The notes under the pieces are model-generated. The model searched no databases, was not told the DNA's origin, and saw nothing but the letters and a program-made list of their open reading frames with translations. The position numbers and the translations under genes are program-made. A stretch of 64,000 bases of DNA from Pseudomonas simiae (GTDB lineage: Bacteria; Pseudomonadota; Gammaproteobacteria; Pseudomonadales; Pseudomonadaceae): the NCBI RefSeq assembly GCF_900111895.1, contig NZ_FOKB01000001.1:434001-498000 (forward strand), read 5' to 3'. Below, piece after piece: positions 1 through 9,917 of the stretch (the stretch's first letter is position 1; the number at the start of each line of letters is the position of its first letter).

Positions 1-3000
1 GAATCCGCCGGCCTGGCCCATGACCCGGACGCGCCGCTGCCCAACGAGTTGAGCGTCGACAGCCAGGTGTATGGTGGTGAGCTGGTGCTGCGCTGGACCT
101 TCAGCCGCGAACGCCACGATCAACAGAGCATCCATGAACTGGCCGATGCCTACCTCACCGAGCTGCAAAGCCTGGTTGCACATTGTCTGGAGGACGACGC
201 CGGTGGTCTTACACCGTCCGACTTCCCGCTGGCGCACCTGACCCAGGCGCAACTCGACAGCTTGCCGATTGCCGCCAGCGCCATCGAAGATGTCTACCCG
301 CTGACCCCGATGCAGGAAGGCCTGCTATTGCACACCCTGCTGGAGCCCGGCACCGGCCTCTACTACATGCAGGACCGCTACCGCATCAACAGCGCCCTGG
401 ACCCCGAGCGTTTCGCCCAGGCTTGGCAGGCGGTGATCGCCCGCCACGAAGCCCTGCGCGCGTCGTTCTGCTGGAACGTCGGCGAAGACATGCTGCAAGT
501 GATCCACACACCCGGCAGCACGCCGATTGAGTACCTGGACTGGAGCGACGATCCGGAGGACCAGCAGGAGCCGCGCCTGCAAGCGCTGCTCAAGCAAGAG
601 CGCGAAGCCGGCTTCGATCTGCTCAACCAGGCACCGTTCCACCTGCGCCTGATCCGCGTCGGCGCCGAGCGTTACTGGTTCATGATGAGCAACCACCACA
701 TCCTTATCGATGCCTGGTGCCGTTCATTGCTGATGAATGACTTCTTCGAGCTCTACATGGCCCTCGGTGAAGGCCGCGACGCGCAACTGGCCACGCCGCC
801 GCGCTACCGCGACTACATTGCCTGGCTGCAACGCCAGAACCTCAATGAGGCACGCCAATGGTGGCAACAGAACCTGCAAGGCTTCGAGCGCACCACGCCA
901 ATCCCGAGCGACCGGCCGTTCCTGCGTGAACACGCGGGCCACAGCGGCGGCATGGTGGTGGGCGATTGCTACACCCGTCTCGATGCCCGCGACGGTGCAC
1001 AACTGCGCGAACTGGCACAGGCTCACCAACTGACCGTCAACACCTTCGCCCAGGCGGCGTGGGCGCTGGTGCTGCGCCGTTTGAGCGGCGATCGCGACGT
1101 GCTGTTCGGTGTCACCGTGGCCGGGCGCCCGGTGGAAATGCCCGAGATGCAACGCACCGTCGGCCTGTTCATCAACAGTATCGCCCTGCGGGTGAAACTG
1201 CCCGAGGACGGTCAAGCGTGCAGCGTGCGCCAGTGGTTGAGCGATCTGCTCGACAGCAATATGCAACTGCGCGAGTACGAGTACCTGCCACTGGTGACGA
1301 TCCAGGAACACAGCGAACTGCCCAAGGGCCAGCCGCTGTTCGACAGCCTGTTCGTGTTCGAAAACGCCCCGGTGGAAGTCTCGGTGCTGGACCGTGCACA
1401 AAGCCTGAACGCCACCTCGGATTCCGGCCGCACCCACACCAACTTCCCGCTGACCGCCGTGTGCTATCCAGGTGATGACCTGGGGCTGCACCTGTCCTAC
1501 GACCAACGCTACTTCGACGAAATCACCGTGCAAGGCATGCTCGGCGAGTTCAAGCGCCTGCTGCTGGCGCTGGTCCAAGGCTTCCAGGGTGACATGGCCG
1601 ACCTGCCGCTGATTGGCGAGCAGGAGCGTGAGTTCCTGATGGAAGGCTGCAACCAGAGCGAGCACGACTACCCGCTGGAGCGCAGCTACATCGAGCTGTT
1701 CGAAGAGCAGGTCGCCGCTCATCCGCAGCGCATCGCCGCCAGTTGCCTCGACCAGCAATGGACCTATGACGAACTGAACCGTCGCAGCAACGGCCTGGGC
1801 CACGCGCTGATGGCAGCGGGTGTCGGCCTGGATCAACCGGTGGCGTTGTTGGCCGAGCGTAACCTCGACCTGCTCGGCATGATCATCGGTAGCTTCAAGG
1901 CCGGTGCCGGCTACCTGCCGCTGGACCCAGGCCTGCCGAGCCAGCGCCTGCGCAGCATCCTCGACTTGAGCCGCACGCCATTGCTGGTGTGCACCGAAGC
2001 ATCCCGTGAGCAAGCCATCGAGTTGCTGGACGGTTTTGACTGCCAGCTTCTGGTGTGGGAGGAAATACCCGCGCGTGGTGAAAACCCCGGTGTCTACAGC
2101 GCTCCGGATAACCTTGCCTACGTGATCTATACCTCCGGTTCCACCGGTCTGCCCAAGGGCGTGATGGTGGAACAGCGCGGCATGCTCAATAACCAACTGA
2201 GCAAAGTGCCGTACCTGGCCTTGAGCGACGCGGATGTGATTGCGCAAACCGCGTCGCAGAGCTTTGATATTTCCGTATGGCAGTTCCTCGCTGCGCCGCT
2301 GTTCGGCGCGCGGGTGGACATCGTGCCGAACACCATCGCGCATGATCCCCAGGGCCTGCTGGAACATGTCCAGGCCCAGGGCATCACCTTGTTGGAAAGC
2401 GTGCCGTCATTGATCCAGGGCATGCTTGCACAGGACCGCATCGGCCTGGATGGCCTGCGCTGGATGCTGCCGACCGGCGAAGCGATGCCACCGGAACTGG
2501 CGCACCAGTGGTTGCAGCGTTATCCGGAGATTGGGCTGGTCAACGCTTACGGCCCGGCGGAGTGTTCGGACGATGTGGCGTTCTATCGTGTCGACCTGGC
2601 GTCTACCCGAGGCACCTATTTGCCGATTGGTACGCCCACCGACAACAACCGTTTGTACCTGCTGGATGGCGCACTGGAACTGGTACCGCAAGGCGCGGTG
2701 GGTGAGTTGTGCGTGGCCGGCACGGGTGTCGGCCGCGGTTACGTCAGCGACCCGCTGCGCACCGCGCCCGTATTTGTGCCAAACCCCTTCGGCGCACCGG
2801 GCGAACGACTCTACCGCACCGGCGACCTCGCGCGCCGTCGCAGTGACGGCGTGCTGGAGTACGTCGGACGTGTCGACCACCAAGTGAAGATTCGCGGCTA
2901 CCGCATCGAACTGGGTGAAATCGAAGCGCGCCTGCACGAACAACCGGAAGTGCGCGATGCGGCGGTGGGCGTGCAGGAAGGCATGAATGGCAAGCACCTG

Positions 3001-3507
3001 GTCGGCTACCTGGTGGCGGCGGATGAAGCACTGAACCCAAGCGAACGCCTGGACCGCATCAAGCAACGCCTGCGCGCCGAACTGCCAGAATACATGGTGC
3101 CGCTGCACTGGCTCTGGCTCGACCGCCTGCCGCTCAACGCCAACGGCAAACTCGACCGCAAGGCGTTGCCGGCGCTGGAGATCGGCCAGCTGCAAAGCCA
3201 GGACTACCTGGCACCGCGCAACGAACTGGAGGCTACGTTGGCCGCCATCTGGGCCGAGGTGCTGAAAGTCGAGAGGGTAGGGGTGCAGGACAACTTCTTC
3301 GAACTGGGCGGGCACTCGTTGCTGGCCACGCAGATTGCCTCGCGGGTGCAGAAGACCCTGCAACGTGATGTGCCGCTACGCGCAATGTTCGAGTGCAGCA
3401 CGGTGGCGGAATTGGCCGAGTATATCGACGGGCTGGCAGCCAATGAGGTCAGTGCCGAGAAGGTAGATCGGTTGAGTGATTTGATGGCGGAGTTGGAGGG
3501 GTTGTGA
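1..3507 (+). CDS. pvdL: Pyoverdine NRPS PvdL, 3' end (tail of E domain, then C-A-PCP module)
   Basis: The reading frame is open from base 1, so the gene is truncated by the window edge. The first ~60 residues look like the end of an epimerization domain. A condensation domain follows (HHILIDAW at about 694-717), then an adenylation domain with [11 protein letters not shown] and the [10 protein letters not shown] end motif, then a carrier domain with LGGHSLLA (Ser codon 3316-3318). There is no thioesterase. By alignment to GrsA I read the specificity residues as D-I-W-E-L-T-A-D-D-K, which from memory resembles diaminobutyrate domains. E domain followed by a terminal Dab module without TE is the PvdL architecture (acyl-Glu-D-Tyr-Dab), and pvdH lies 9 kb downstream. 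Another lipopeptide synthetase with a terminal C-A-T module is the alternative. Confidence 0.78.
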   Translation, partial: ESAGLAHDPDAPLPNELSVDSQVYGGELVLRWTFSRERHDQQSIHELADAYLTELQSLVAHCLEDDAGGLTPSDFPLAHLTQAQLDSLPIAASAIEDVYPLTPMQEGLLLHTLLEPGTGLYYMQDRYRINSALDPERFAQAWQAVIARHEALRASFCWNVGEDMLQVIHTPGSTPIEYLDWSDDPEDQQEPRLQALLKQEREAGFDLLNQAPFHLRLIRVGAERYWFMMSNHHILIDAWCRSLLMNDFFELYMALGEGRDAQLATPPRYRDYIAWLQRQNLNEARQWWQQNLQGFERTTPIPSDRPFLREHAGHSGGMVVGDCYTRLDARDGAQLRELAQAHQLTVNTFAQAAWALVLRRLSGDRDVLFGVTVAGRPVEMPEMQRTVGLFINSIALRVKLPEDGQACSVRQWLSDLLDSNMQLREYEYLPLVTIQEHSELPKGQPLFDSLFVFENAPVEVSVLDRAQSLNATSDSGRTHTNFPLTAVCYPGDDLGLHLSYDQRYFDEITVQGMLGEFKRLLLALVQGFQGDMADLPLIGEQEREFLMEGCNQSEHDYPLERSYIELFEEQVAAHPQRIAASCLDQQWTYDELNRRSNGLGHALMAAGVGLDQPVALLAERNLDLLGMIIGSFKAGAGYLPLDPGLPSQRLRSILDLSRTPLLVCTEASREQAIELLDGFDCQLLVWEEIPARGENPGVYSAPDNLAYVIYTSGSTGLPKGVMVEQRGMLNNQLSKVPYLALSDADVIAQTASQSFDISVWQFLAAPLFGARVDIVPNTIAHDPQGLLEHVQAQGITLLESVPSLIQGMLAQDRIGLDGLRWMLPTGEAMPPELAHQWLQRYPEIGLVNAYGPAECSDDVAFYRVDLASTRGTYLPIGTPTDNNRLYLLDGALELVPQGAVGELCVAGTGVGRGYVSDPLRTAPVFVPNPFGAPGERLYRTGDLARRRSDGVLEYVGRVDHQVKIRGYRIELGEIEARLHEQPEVRDAAVGVQEGMNGKHLVGYLVAADEALNPSERLDRIKQRLRAELPEYMVPLHWLWLDRLPLNANGKLDRKALPALEIGQLQSQDYLAPRNELEATLAAIWAEVLKVERVGVQDNFFELGGHSLLATQIASRVQKTLQRDVPLRAMFECSTVAELAEYIDGLAANEVSAEKVDRLSDLMAELEGL

Positions 3508-3540
3508 GAGGGCCGTTGGTCGGCAGCAGCGTAGGGCTTC

Positions 3541-3561
3541 GTCAGAACTGTTAATTCTGAC
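3541..3561. other. Small inverted repeat downstream of pvdL
   Basis: GTCAGAA and TTCTGAC form a perfect 7-bp inverted repeat around a 7-base loop. CTTC just outside on the left and GAAG on the right could extend the pairing with a bulge. No T-run follows, so it is not a classical terminator. It lies between the pvdL stop and the next gene and may be a 5' leader structure of that gene. Confidence 0.4.
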
Positions 3562-3656
3562 AGTAGGCGAAGGTGCATCAAAGGCGCTCACTAAAGGGCG
3601 GCTCTCGGCCTCGGACTGGCTGAGGGCCATAACCCCTCGAACATGGAGTTCCTGTC

Positions 3657-6368
3657 ATGGCTAAAGAAAAAACAACAGCTGAAGTTCCCTCAGATCCTGT
3701 CGATGCAAAAACACCAAAGTCGATCAAGCCCCAAGCTCTGGAAGTTGCCGCTCCGTTAATTTCCAGTGAGGTGAATAGCATCATCGAACCCTCCAAAATG
3801 CCGGACTCCTACCTGACCGTTGACGCACGCATGGACAACCCGCCCATCACAGTCAAGTTCAGCGCAAAGGAGGTGCCTGAGCTGGTACTTGAGGATGTTG
3901 TGGATTCAAGCGGTGAGTCAGGGGCCCGGAAGATAGACATCCCTTTGGCTTACTTGACGAAACTCATGGGGTTCACGGCTCTCATTTCATATTCGGGGAA
4001 GTCACAAGGGCAGGCCGTGGAGTCGTTGGTCAAGGAGGTGGGGGTAGCGTTTTACCCTGCCAGTGAAAGTCAAAATCTTGCACCTTACTTACTTCACGAA
4101 AAAATCGTGCATAACACGCCTACCTATGACATGCACGATCACACAGGCGATGAGACGGTTCTTGTGCCGGTCCCGCCTCTTGCCAAAGCGGGGGATAAGC
4201 TTTACTGCACTGCGGCTACCGAGCAGGACGCTCCTCGGCATGTGTTTTACACAGTGGTTTATGGCTATAAGTTAACGCCTGAAGATGCTGTCCCGGGCAA
4301 CGTACTTCAGTTCCCAATTCGCCGTGGTTGGTTGGCGCGACGCAAACCATGGCGATCGCTTACCCTTCAATGTGGCTGGATCACGAACGACTTGGAGGCC
4401 CAGCCTCCCGCCGAGGTTGACCCGCACCTGGAGACGCGCTTGCCGAGGAATGCGCTCGAAATTCAATATCGCCGAACTGCTGCTTTAATTGTTGACCCTC
4501 GGCTAGACCTAAAGGCACCCCATCTGCGGCAGTCTGTGGAGTACAACGGTGGTTGGTGCCTTAATCCTGAACTCACCAGAGACGGAGGGACTGTAGATGT
4601 AAGTGACCTGGATACGTATGCGGACGATCGTGTCTGCTTTTTTGTGAGCGGACCTGGTTTCGAGCAGAGACCGTTGGGTTGCGTGACCATTGAATATGAC
4701 GGGGATCCGGCGTCGGTCAAACTATCGCCCTGTATCGTTGCTTGTTTGTTCAACCAGTCGATGACGCTGACCTACACGGTTGCCTTCAACGAACAAGAAC
4801 AGCTATCACCTGCACAGTTGGTCAGTGTTTCGGTGCCCCGGTTCATTCACCCGAATATTGAAGAGGCAACTAACGGCACGGTAGACCTCAATATATTCCC
4901 AGGGGCCGCACTGGCTACAGTGCCTGTATGGGCGTATGCCGAGTGCTCAAGTTTTTGTTGGATGTGGATCTCGGGTGAATACGAGGACGGCAGCGCTTAC
5001 CGGTACGACATTTTGCTGGATGAGCCCGTTACTGACGACTGGAAGGCTCGAGGAGTTGAGGCGCCTATTCCAAGGACTGAACTTCAAAAGCTGGCCGATT
5101 GCAGCGAATTTAAACTGCACTTCTCGGCGAGCTTTTGTGAGGCGAGTGGGCTAGAGAACGCCTATGAGTTTCCTGCTCAGACCTTCAAAATCGAGCAGGA
5201 GCCTCTGTCGCTTCCTATGCCTGCGGTGAGGCAAGCTGATGGCTCCGACCTGACCGCCTGGAATGGGCGCTACGGTGTAGATGTCGAAGTGGATTACCCA
5301 AAAAACAACAGCAGGCACAGCATCAGTGTTTGCTGGAAAAAACCGGATGGCACTTGCTGGCCGTTGGCTTCCAAACCCGGCAGTACGGCGGGGGCAGTCA
5401 TCTTCACTCTGCCGCCGGAAGCCGTGATCGAAAGCATGGGCAAAACCGTGCAAATCACTTACACCGTGACCCCCGCGTGTAAGGCACAGACGTCACTGCC
5501 GTTGAACCTGACGATCAGTTTGCCGAGATACTTGCCGCCGCCCGCTGTGGAGCAGGCTACGCCGCCCGCTACCCAAAAGGGTATTTTGGATTTGAGCGCA
5601 TTTTTCGGGGATGCCGTCATTACCGTGCCGAAATGGTGGTTCATGCGGGTCGGGCACAGAGGTTGGCTGCAGTGCACGGGTATTCAGGAAGATGGGACTG
5701 AACTCGTGATTAAGGTAATGCACGCTGAGATCATCACTGCTGGAGACCTGACTAACGGATTATCGCGTGAACTGTCGCGGCTAGAGCTGACAAATTACGT
5801 TAGCAACGTGGAACTGACCTTTGAATTCAAGGTGACTGTAGACGGTAGTACTGACGTGACGAAGGCGATCGTCTTTCCTTTGCTCAAGTTGATCTTTCGC
5901 AAGCGTTTGATTGATGAAACTAACTTCGATCCGGATGAGAAGGGTTGGAATGGTTGGGAAAGAGGCCGTGGCGCCGCTGACCCCAGGGATCTAGCACTTG
6001 CTTTCGGATCACATGGTTTCTGGAACGGCTATTGGCTGCGTGACTGGAGTTATACAGATACAAAGGATCCTGCTACGGATAGCGAAAAACTGTTCAAGAC
6101 GTTCAACAATCTGGAAGTGGGACGCTCATATCAATTCCTAGCCTGGGTCTGTAATGACGGTAGCTCAGGTGTTTCGCCTCTGATGGCGCTAACTGTTAAT
6201 AGAGCCGATTTAACCGAGGTAATAGCGCCTGGTTTAGACTGGGAGTTACTCGGAGGGACGTTCAAGGCAACTTCAAACACTGCAAGGCTCAGCGTCGACA
6301 ATCGCCGGATGGGGTTCCAAAATGGCAACGACTTCAGGGTGACTTGGCTCAGACTTTACGAAGTTTAA
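3657..6368 (+). CDS. Unrecognised 903-aa protein with duplicated beta-rich modules
   Basis: I do not recognise a named family. The start is supported by GGAG at 3645-3648. There is no signal peptide or membrane segment. The N-terminal ~40 residues are polar and disordered-looking. Two module types alternate. One begins with PRF or PRY followed by an EEAT/EQAT and a VDL/LDL step, and occurs near residues 395 and 630. The other has a CW or CF core and occurs near residues 290 and 510. The pattern suggests tandem Ig-like or beta-sandwich repeats. The last ~130 residues (FDPDEKGWNGWERG onwards, ending in TWLRLYEV) look like a jelly-roll, galactose-binding-like domain. Base composition is clearly less GC-rich than the flanking genes, which suggests accessory DNA. 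A secreted or surface adhesin-type role is only a guess. Confidence 0.75.
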   Translation: MAKEKTTAEVPSDPVDAKTPKSIKPQALEVAAPLISSEVNSIIEPSKMPDSYLTVDARMDNPPITVKFSAKEVPELVLEDVVDSSGESGARKIDIPLAYLTKLMGFTALISYSGKSQGQAVESLVKEVGVAFYPASESQNLAPYLLHEKIVHNTPTYDMHDHTGDETVLVPVPPLAKAGDKLYCTAATEQDAPRHVFYTVVYGYKLTPEDAVPGNVLQFPIRRGWLARRKPWRSLTLQCGWITNDLEAQPPAEVDPHLETRLPRNALEIQYRRTAALIVDPRLDLKAPHLRQSVEYNGGWCLNPELTRDGGTVDVSDLDTYADDRVCFFVSGPGFEQRPLGCVTIEYDGDPASVKLSPCIVACLFNQSMTLTYTVAFNEQEQLSPAQLVSVSVPRFIHPNIEEATNGTVDLNIFPGAALATVPVWAYAECSSFCWMWISGEYEDGSAYRYDILLDEPVTDDWKARGVEAPIPRTELQKLADCSEFKLHFSASFCEASGLENAYEFPAQTFKIEQEPLSLPMPAVRQADGSDLTAWNGRYGVDVEVDYPKNNSRHSISVCWKKPDGTCWPLASKPGSTAGAVIFTLPPEAVIESMGKTVQITYTVTPACKAQTSLPLNLTISLPRYLPPPAVEQATPPATQKGILDLSAFFGDAVITVPKWWFMRVGHRGWLQCTGIQEDGTELVIKVMHAEIITAGDLTNGLSRELSRLELTNYVSNVELTFEFKVTVDGSTDVTKAIVFPLLKLIFRKRLIDETNFDPDEKGWNGWERGRGAADPRDLALAFGSHGFWNGYWLRDWSYTDTKDPATDSEKLFKTFNNLEVGRSYQFLAWVCNDGSSGVSPLMALTVNRADLTEVIAPGLDWELLGGTFKATSNTARLSVDNRRMGFQNGNDFRVTWLRLYEV

Positions 6369-6393
6369 TTACGTCTCACTGAGCCGCATCAGG

Positions 6394-6422
6394 ATAAGGT
6401 CTCTGATAGTTGGAGACCTTAT
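6394..6422. terminator. Hairpin between convergent genes
   Basis: ATAAGGTCTC (6394-6403) and GAGACCTTAT (6413-6422) form a perfect 10-bp stem with a 9-base loop, placed between the 903-aa gene and dsbG, which converge here. No long T-run is present on either side, so it is a weak or rho-assisted terminator at best. Confidence 0.5.
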
Positions 6423-6439
6423 TCATAAGGAAGAGTGCT

Positions 6440-7201
6440 TTATTTCGGCCCCAATATCTTCCCCAACTTCTCCGGCGAAGGTGCCCCCTGCTGTTGCTGC
6501 AACCCACCCTTGTCATCCAGATAGAAGATAGCCGGCGTCGCCGACAACTCCAGCTCATCCATCAATTTCATGTTCCCATCAAGCTTGGCCTCGATATCCG
6601 CCGGAATCTTCTCCAACGCCTGCAACTTGCTGCCCTTACCGGCGGCTTCGTGTTCTTCCAGGGCCTTTTGCGGGTCTTTGGCGGCAAACAGCGCGGCGGA
6701 TTTGCCGGGGCTGTCTTCGCGGATGATGCCGACCATGATGTGGCGCAACTGCACTTTGCCGGCTTTTACCCACGGACGGGCTTGTTCCCAGAACATGTTG
6801 CAGTAAGGGCAGTTAGGGTCGCTGAACAGGTAGACGATGCGTGGGGCTTTAACGTCGCCGTCCTGGATCCAGCTGCTTTTTTCCATCTTGGCCCAGACTT
6901 CCTTGGCCATCGGTGCGTACACCAGTTTTTCCAGAGGCGCGCTGCTCAGGTCATTGCCTTGGGCGTCGTACAGGCTACCGGCAATCACGCTTTTGCCGTC
7001 GGCGGTCAGGTACAGGGCCATGCCGCGGTTCTGGTACTGGGCGGCGTAGCCGGTGAGACCGCTGGGGGCGTCGAACTTGCCGAGGATCTTGGCGCCTTTG
7101 GCCTCGATCTGTTTGATCGGTGCTGGCCAGTCAGCGGCCTGGGCCAGGGTGGCTGCAAGCGTCAGCGGCAGCAGGGTCAGCAGGTGGCAGAGGCGGGGCA
7201 T
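6440..7201 (-). CDS. dsbG: Periplasmic thiol:disulfide isomerase/chaperone DsbG
   Basis: A 253-residue DsbC/DsbG-type isomerase. It has a signal peptide ending around AQA (residue 22), an N-terminal dimerisation region, and a thioredoxin fold with active site CPYC at 131-134, followed by a cis-Pro loop (SATPAIFY). CPYC rather than CGYC favours DsbG over DsbC. I chose the ATG at 7201 because AAGGA precedes it by a normal distance and the signal peptide starts there; the frame stays open upstream only by overlap with the next gene. The start overlaps the end of the TlpA-like gene by 25 bases, so the two are translationally linked. DsbG reduces or protects periplasmic cysteines and is kept reduced by DsbD, encoded two genes upstream. 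Confidence 0.9.
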   Translation of the reverse strand: MPRLCHLLTLLPLTLAATLAQAADWPAPIKQIEAKGAKILGKFDAPSGLTGYAAQYQNRGMALYLTADGKSVIAGSLYDAQGNDLSSAPLEKLVYAPMAKEVWAKMEKSSWIQDGDVKAPRIVYLFSDPNCPYCNMFWEQARPWVKAGKVQLRHIMVGIIREDSPGKSAALFAAKDPQKALEEHEAAGKGSKLQALEKIPADIEAKLDGNMKLMDELELSATPAIFYLDDKGGLQQQQGAPSPEKLGKILGPK

Positions 7202-8028
7202 GTCGGTTTCCTTGTGGCAGCAGGAGCGGAGTCGAAGGGTTCCATGGCGCGGGCCAGGCTGGCCTGGGACAGTTCGCCGAGGTGGCTGTTGATCAGGCGT
7301 CCATCGGCTTGATAGAACAACGTGGTGGGCAAGGCCATCGAGCCCACGGCCTGGCCGAGGCGACCGCTGGCGTCGAACAGGATGTTGTCCAGAGTCAGGC
7401 CTTGTGTGGCGAGGAAGGTGCTGACGCTTTGCATGCTTTCGGCCTGGTTGACGAACAGGAAGGTCACGTCGGGACGTTGATGTTGGGCACGTTCCAGCAC
7501 CGGCATCTCGCGGCGGCATGGCGGGCACCAGGTGGCCCACAGGTTGATCACCAGCGGGCCGCCTTTGTAATCGGCCAGTTGCACCACGTCGCCATCGGCG
7601 TTGCGCAAGGTGATATCCGGCAGTTGCGAGCCTTTGTCGTACAGGCTCAGGGACAGGCTGGTCAGGCCCCAGAACACCAGGCCGGTGATCACCCCAGCGC
7701 CCAGCGGTTTGCGCAGGGCTGGACGCCGCCGGCCGTAGAGCAGCGCACCGAGGATCAGCGCGATCACGCCCGGCCAGGCGAGGAAACCGCCGTCGCGCAG
7801 GTCGACCATCTGCAGTGGGGCTTGGCTGTAATCGCTCCAGTACATCAGCACAAAGCTGACGCGGGCCACCAGCATGCCCAGCAGGAAGAGGCTGAACAGC
7901 ACCGATTCCGGGTTTTCACCACCACGCTTGGCCACGCGCCAGCCCACCAGGGTGGCGAGAATCAGTGCGCTGATCAGCAGGATGTGATTCAGGGCGATGG
8001 CGAAGGTGCCGATGGTCAGGGTCAGCAT
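7177..8028 (-). CDS. TlpA/DsbE-like membrane thioredoxin with N-terminal Lgt-like membrane domain
   Basis: A 283-residue two-part protein. Residues 1-130 are membrane segments resembling part of the Lgt (prolipoprotein diacylglyceryl transferase) fold, including an ARVSFVL...DLRDGG stretch. Residues 131-283 are a periplasmic thioredoxin domain with WCPPC at 167-171 and a TLFY cis-Pro region. The ATG immediately follows the dsbD stop (TGAATG), and the 3' end overlaps dsbG. In P. aeruginosa the gene in this position is annotated dsbE. Its role is probably thiol reduction of periplasmic proteins, with electrons from DsbD. The Lgt-like part lacks most of that enzyme and is unlikely to be catalytic; that is inference. 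Confidence 0.85.
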   Translation of the reverse strand: MLTLTIGTFAIALNHILLISALILATLVGWRVAKRGGENPESVLFSLFLLGMLVARVSFVLMYWSDYSQAPLQMVDLRDGGFLAWPGVIALILGALLYGRRRPALRKPLGAGVITGLVFWGLTSLSLSLYDKGSQLPDITLRNADGDVVQLADYKGGPLVINLWATWCPPCRREMPVLERAQHQRPDVTFLFVNQAESMQSVSTFLATQGLTLDNILFDASGRLGQAVGSMALPTTLFYQADGRLINSHLGELSQASLARAMEPFDSAPAATRKPTCPASATC

Positions 8029-9756
8029 TCAGAGGGCGTCCCGGGTTTGCGTCCAGCGTTGCAGGAAGGCGGCGGCATCCACTTCGCCAGTGATGCGTTG
8101 GGCGCGGCGTTCTTCACCGTCCGGGCCGATCCACACGAAACTCGGTGGGCCAGGCACTTTGTAGCGGCCGAGCAGCTCGCGGCTGGCGGCATTGTCGGCG
8201 GTAACGTCCAGGCGCAGCAGGCGTACGTCTTTCAGGGCATCCATCACCTCGGGTTTGCCGAACACCTGCTTTTCCATGATCTTGCACGACACGCACCAGT
8301 CGGCGTAATAGTCCACCAGCACCCACTGGCCTTGAGCCTTGGCGCTGTCGAGCTGGCTTTGCAGCACGGCGGGATCATTGATGGTCATGAAGGCATCGTG
8401 GGCGCTCGGTGCGGCGGCGGTCCGCGAAGCGCTGTAGACCTTCAGCGGTTGCCACAGGTCATCGCTGCCACCGGCGGCGCCCACCACCAGCAGTGTGCCC
8501 CACAGGCCGAGCACCAGGGAACCGGCGCCGAACACCTTGGCGGCCAGGCCGTATTCGCGGGCCAGGGTCCAACCGCAGTAGGCCATCACCAGCGCGAGCG
8601 TGCCCCACAGGCCGATCCACAGGCTTTCATCGACCACCGGGCGGATCATCAGCACGGCGGTGCCGAGGAACAGGAAGCCGAAGATGCCCTTGAGCACATT
8701 CATCCAGGTGCCCGGCTTGGGCAGGAAGCGATTGCCCACGGTCACCAGCAACAACAGCGGAATGCCGATGCCGATGCCCATGGCGAACAGGATCAGGCCA
8801 CCGTGTAACGCGTTGCCGCTCTGGGCGATGTACAGCAGGGCACCGGCCAGGGGGGCGGTCATGCATGGGCCCACCAGCAGGCCGGACAATGCGCCGAGAA
8901 TCCCTGCGCCGACCAGGCTGCCGCCGCTTTGCTGGCGGCTGACGTTGTCCAGACGATCGCGCAGGAACGCCGGCAGTTGCAGTTCAAAGAAACCAAACAT
9001 CGGCAGGGCCAGCAGCACGAACAGGGCGGCGAAGCTGCCGAGAATCCACGGCGTCTGCAGCCAGGCGGCAAGGTTGCCACCCAGCAAGGCCGCCAGCACG
9101 CCGAGCGCGGCATACACCAGTGCCATGCACACGACGTAGCTGCTGGCCAAGGCAAACCCACGACGCGGGCTGGCGCCACTGCCAACCACCAAACCGGCGA
9201 GAATCGGCAGCATCGGCAATGAACACGGCGCAAAGGCCAACAGCAGTCCCAGGCCGAAAAATATCAGCAGGCTCCAGCCCAGACTGCGTTGTTGCAGGCC
9301 ACTGGCCAGGCTTTGGTCCTGGGCTTCGGCGGTCGCGGCGACGGCCGGGTTGCCCCCCAGGTCCACGGTGATCGACTGCGGCGGATAGCACAGGCCCGCA
9401 TCGGCGCAGCCCTGCCAGCCCAGTTTGACCTGGCCGGTGGCGCCGGCCGGAATCTTCACTTCCAGGCCTTGGCGATACACTTCCTGGTCGCCGAAGAATT
9501 CATCGCTATGGGCCTCGCCTTGCGGCAACGTGGGCTGTTTGGCCAGTCCATCGAACTTCATGCGCTGCTTGTACAGGTAATAACCGTCGGCAATCTGCCA
9601 ATACAGCTGGGTCTCGCCACTTTCAAGACGTTCGGAGGTAAAAGTGAAGGCTTTGCCCACCGGCAGGAAGTCGGGTTTGGTCTCAAATGGGTTGCCCGGC
9701 GCGGCCTGGGCGAACCCCGCGAACAACACCAGCAGAAAGGTAAACAAATGCCGCAT
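8029..9756 (-). CDS. dsbD: Thiol:disulfide interchange protein DsbD (DsbD2)
   Basis: A 575-residue DsbD that passes electrons from cytoplasmic thioredoxin to periplasmic partners. It has a signal peptide (to about FAQA), an alpha domain with the Cys pair in GCADAGLCYPP, an eight-helix membrane domain with the two redox cysteines in PCSLPMLP and GPCMTAPL, and a C-terminal gamma thioredoxin domain with CVSC at about 488-491. The ATG at 9756 is preceded by AAGG, so I prefer it to the upstream TTG at 9762. The gene heads an operon with the TlpA-like gene and dsbG, and is transcribed away from dsbRS across a gap that contains a response-regulator-type tandem repeat. Confidence 0.93.
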   Translation of the reverse strand: MRHLFTFLLVLFAGFAQAAPGNPFETKPDFLPVGKAFTFTSERLESGETQLYWQIADGYYLYKQRMKFDGLAKQPTLPQGEAHSDEFFGDQEVYRQGLEVKIPAGATGQVKLGWQGCADAGLCYPPQSITVDLGGNPAVAATAEAQDQSLASGLQQRSLGWSLLIFFGLGLLLAFAPCSLPMLPILAGLVVGSGASPRRGFALASSYVVCMALVYAALGVLAALLGGNLAAWLQTPWILGSFAALFVLLALPMFGFFELQLPAFLRDRLDNVSRQQSGGSLVGAGILGALSGLLVGPCMTAPLAGALLYIAQSGNALHGGLILFAMGIGIGIPLLLLVTVGNRFLPKPGTWMNVLKGIFGFLFLGTAVLMIRPVVDESLWIGLWGTLALVMAYCGWTLAREYGLAAKVFGAGSLVLGLWGTLLVVGAAGGSDDLWQPLKVYSASRTAAAPSAHDAFMTINDPAVLQSQLDSAKAQGQWVLVDYYADWCVSCKIMEKQVFGKPEVMDALKDVRLLRLDVTADNAASRELLGRYKVPGPPSFVWIGPDGEERRAQRITGEVDAAAFLQRWTQTRDAL

Positions 9757-9801
9757 GGTCAAGCCTTAGTTCGATGCAAGTAGGCACACAATGTGTGGCG
9801 T

Positions 9802-9823
9802 TGATTAACCGATGATTAACCGA
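9802..9823 (-). promoter_or_regulatory. Tandem 11-bp repeat, probable DsbR/OmpR-family box
   Basis: TGATTAACCGA occurs twice head to tail at 9802-9812 and 9813-9823. Read on the minus strand this is GGTTAAT spaced by one helical turn, equivalent to TTAAT-N6-TTAAT. Direct repeats with 11-bp period are the standard site of OmpR/PhoB-family regulators (PmrA-type boxes look like this). It lies 46 bp upstream of the dsbD start and 95 bp upstream of dsbR, so the adjacent response regulator is the obvious candidate to bind it. Confidence 0.7.
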
Positions 9824-9917
9824 GGCTATTCTAGATTGAGTGTGGGTGGTTTAGCGGCATAATCTGCACTTAATCCGCCGCACTTTTAATCACCCGATCT
9901 TTTATGAAGGGTTCACC

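Noticed and set aside
724..2367. 547-aa antisense frame inside the pvdL gene
   Set aside because: It mirrors a highly conserved NRPS coding strand; high GC keeps the opposite frame open. Composition (many H, Q, R, A) is typical of antisense shadows.
7120..8808. 562-aa plus-strand frame across dsbG, the TlpA-like gene and dsbD
   Set aside because: Antisense to three clearly recognised genes, rich in H/Q/A/G without any domain.
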